A program made the position numbers and the translations under genes. A stretch of DNA of 64,000 nt from Rhodococcus sp. B50 (GTDB taxonomy: Bacteria > Actinomycetota > Actinomycetes > Mycobacteriales > Mycobacteriaceae), in the NCBI RefSeq assembly GCF_013602415.1, contig NZ_WPAG02000002.1, positions 4,467,480 through 4,531,479 of the forward strand, given 5' to 3'. The notes beneath the pieces were generated by a model that did no database searches, was not told where the DNA came from, and saw only the letters and a program-made list of their open reading frames with translations. Positions 63,946-64,000 of this stretch are shown here, piece after piece. Numbering within the stretch: position 1 is the stretch's first letter; every line of letters begins with the position of its first letter.

Positions 63946-64000
63946 CCCAGCAGTATGTCCGAACGGCTCATCCCCCGAGTTCGACCGACCGATCCACCTC

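Noticed and set aside
1..64000. tRNA, rRNA, CRISPR arrays, insertion sequences, prophage or attachment sites
   Set aside because: Looked for cloverleaf-like, repeat-spacer and transposase or integrase signatures on both strands and saw none.

Overview
The window is high-GC DNA (about two thirds G+C by eye) with short intergenic gaps, frequent GTG starts, ATGA/GTGA stop-start overlaps and many start codons sitting 5-9 bases after a -10-like hexamer. The gene content (many acyl-CoA dehydrogenases, FadD-type ligases, MaoC/HadAB hydratases, CaiB CoA-transferases, WhiB, an ECF sigma factor with a SnoaL-like domain, M13 zinc peptidase, KorAB) points to a mycolic-acid actinobacterium, most likely Rhodococcus or a close relative. 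No rRNA, tRNA, CRISPR array, insertion sequence or phage gene was seen. It reads as ordinary chromosome rich in catabolic and acyl-CoA functions.

Layout. 0-5.6 kb: TetR, FadD and MFS genes on the minus strand, a decayed SDR gene and an unusual cytochrome P450. 5.8-14.1 kb: housekeeping block with an M23 peptidase, M13 peptidase, serine hydrolase, thioesterase, DUF1707 protein, a deletion scar that truncates a response regulator and a membrane gene, a VOC protein and a SigG-like sigma factor. 14.2-22.2 kb: UbiB-like kinase, then a six-gene acyl-CoA operon (echA-fadE-fadD-tetR-fadE-fadE) driven by a clear promoter with a GAAC-N4-GTTC operator. The left FadD locus carries a related operator and a related TetR. 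22.3-28.2 kb: a single-polypeptide adenylation/carrier/membrane-acyltransferase protein, a STAS protein and two convergent degenerate EAL-DICT proteins. 28.3-34.4 kb: two-subunit CoA-transferase, LysR, MFS, CaiB and WhiB. 34.4-39.1 kb: SDR, dienelactone hydrolase and korAB. 39.1-49.5 kb: amidohydrolase, CaiB and an extended enoyl-CoA hydratase; then a mesaconyl-CoA-hydratase-like MaoC, CitE-like lyase, acyl-CoA dehydrogenase and GntR set, a MaoC gene, a PQQ-type dehydrogenase and a HadAB-like pair. 49.5-54.5 kb: D-amino-acid enzymes, TetR, hydrolase and a deazaflavin-type reductase.

54.5-59.7 kb is the most interesting region. A five-gene operon (DUF4242 protein, acyl-CoA-dehydrogenase-fold flavoenzyme, ABC ATPase, Tat substrate-binding protein, permease) is preceded by a 30-residue leader peptide gene of the actinobacterial cysteine-attenuator type, with tandem Cys codons and downstream alternative hairpins. 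A divergent TetR has an inverted repeat over the leader promoter. This suggests a sulfur-source uptake and processing system whose substrate cannot be read from sequence. The right end holds a CbiM-like Ni/Co permease, another acyl-CoA dehydrogenase, a TetR and an alpha/beta hydrolase.

Regulation is a theme. Three putative shared operator families are visible: GAAC-N4-GTTC at two FadD loci; a four-copy TGTACGGCCAT-type motif at the whiB and citE/fadE loci; and an ATAC-N7-GTAT site between the MFS and CaiB genes. Function assignments are from reading the translated sequences and recalling families; no database search was run.
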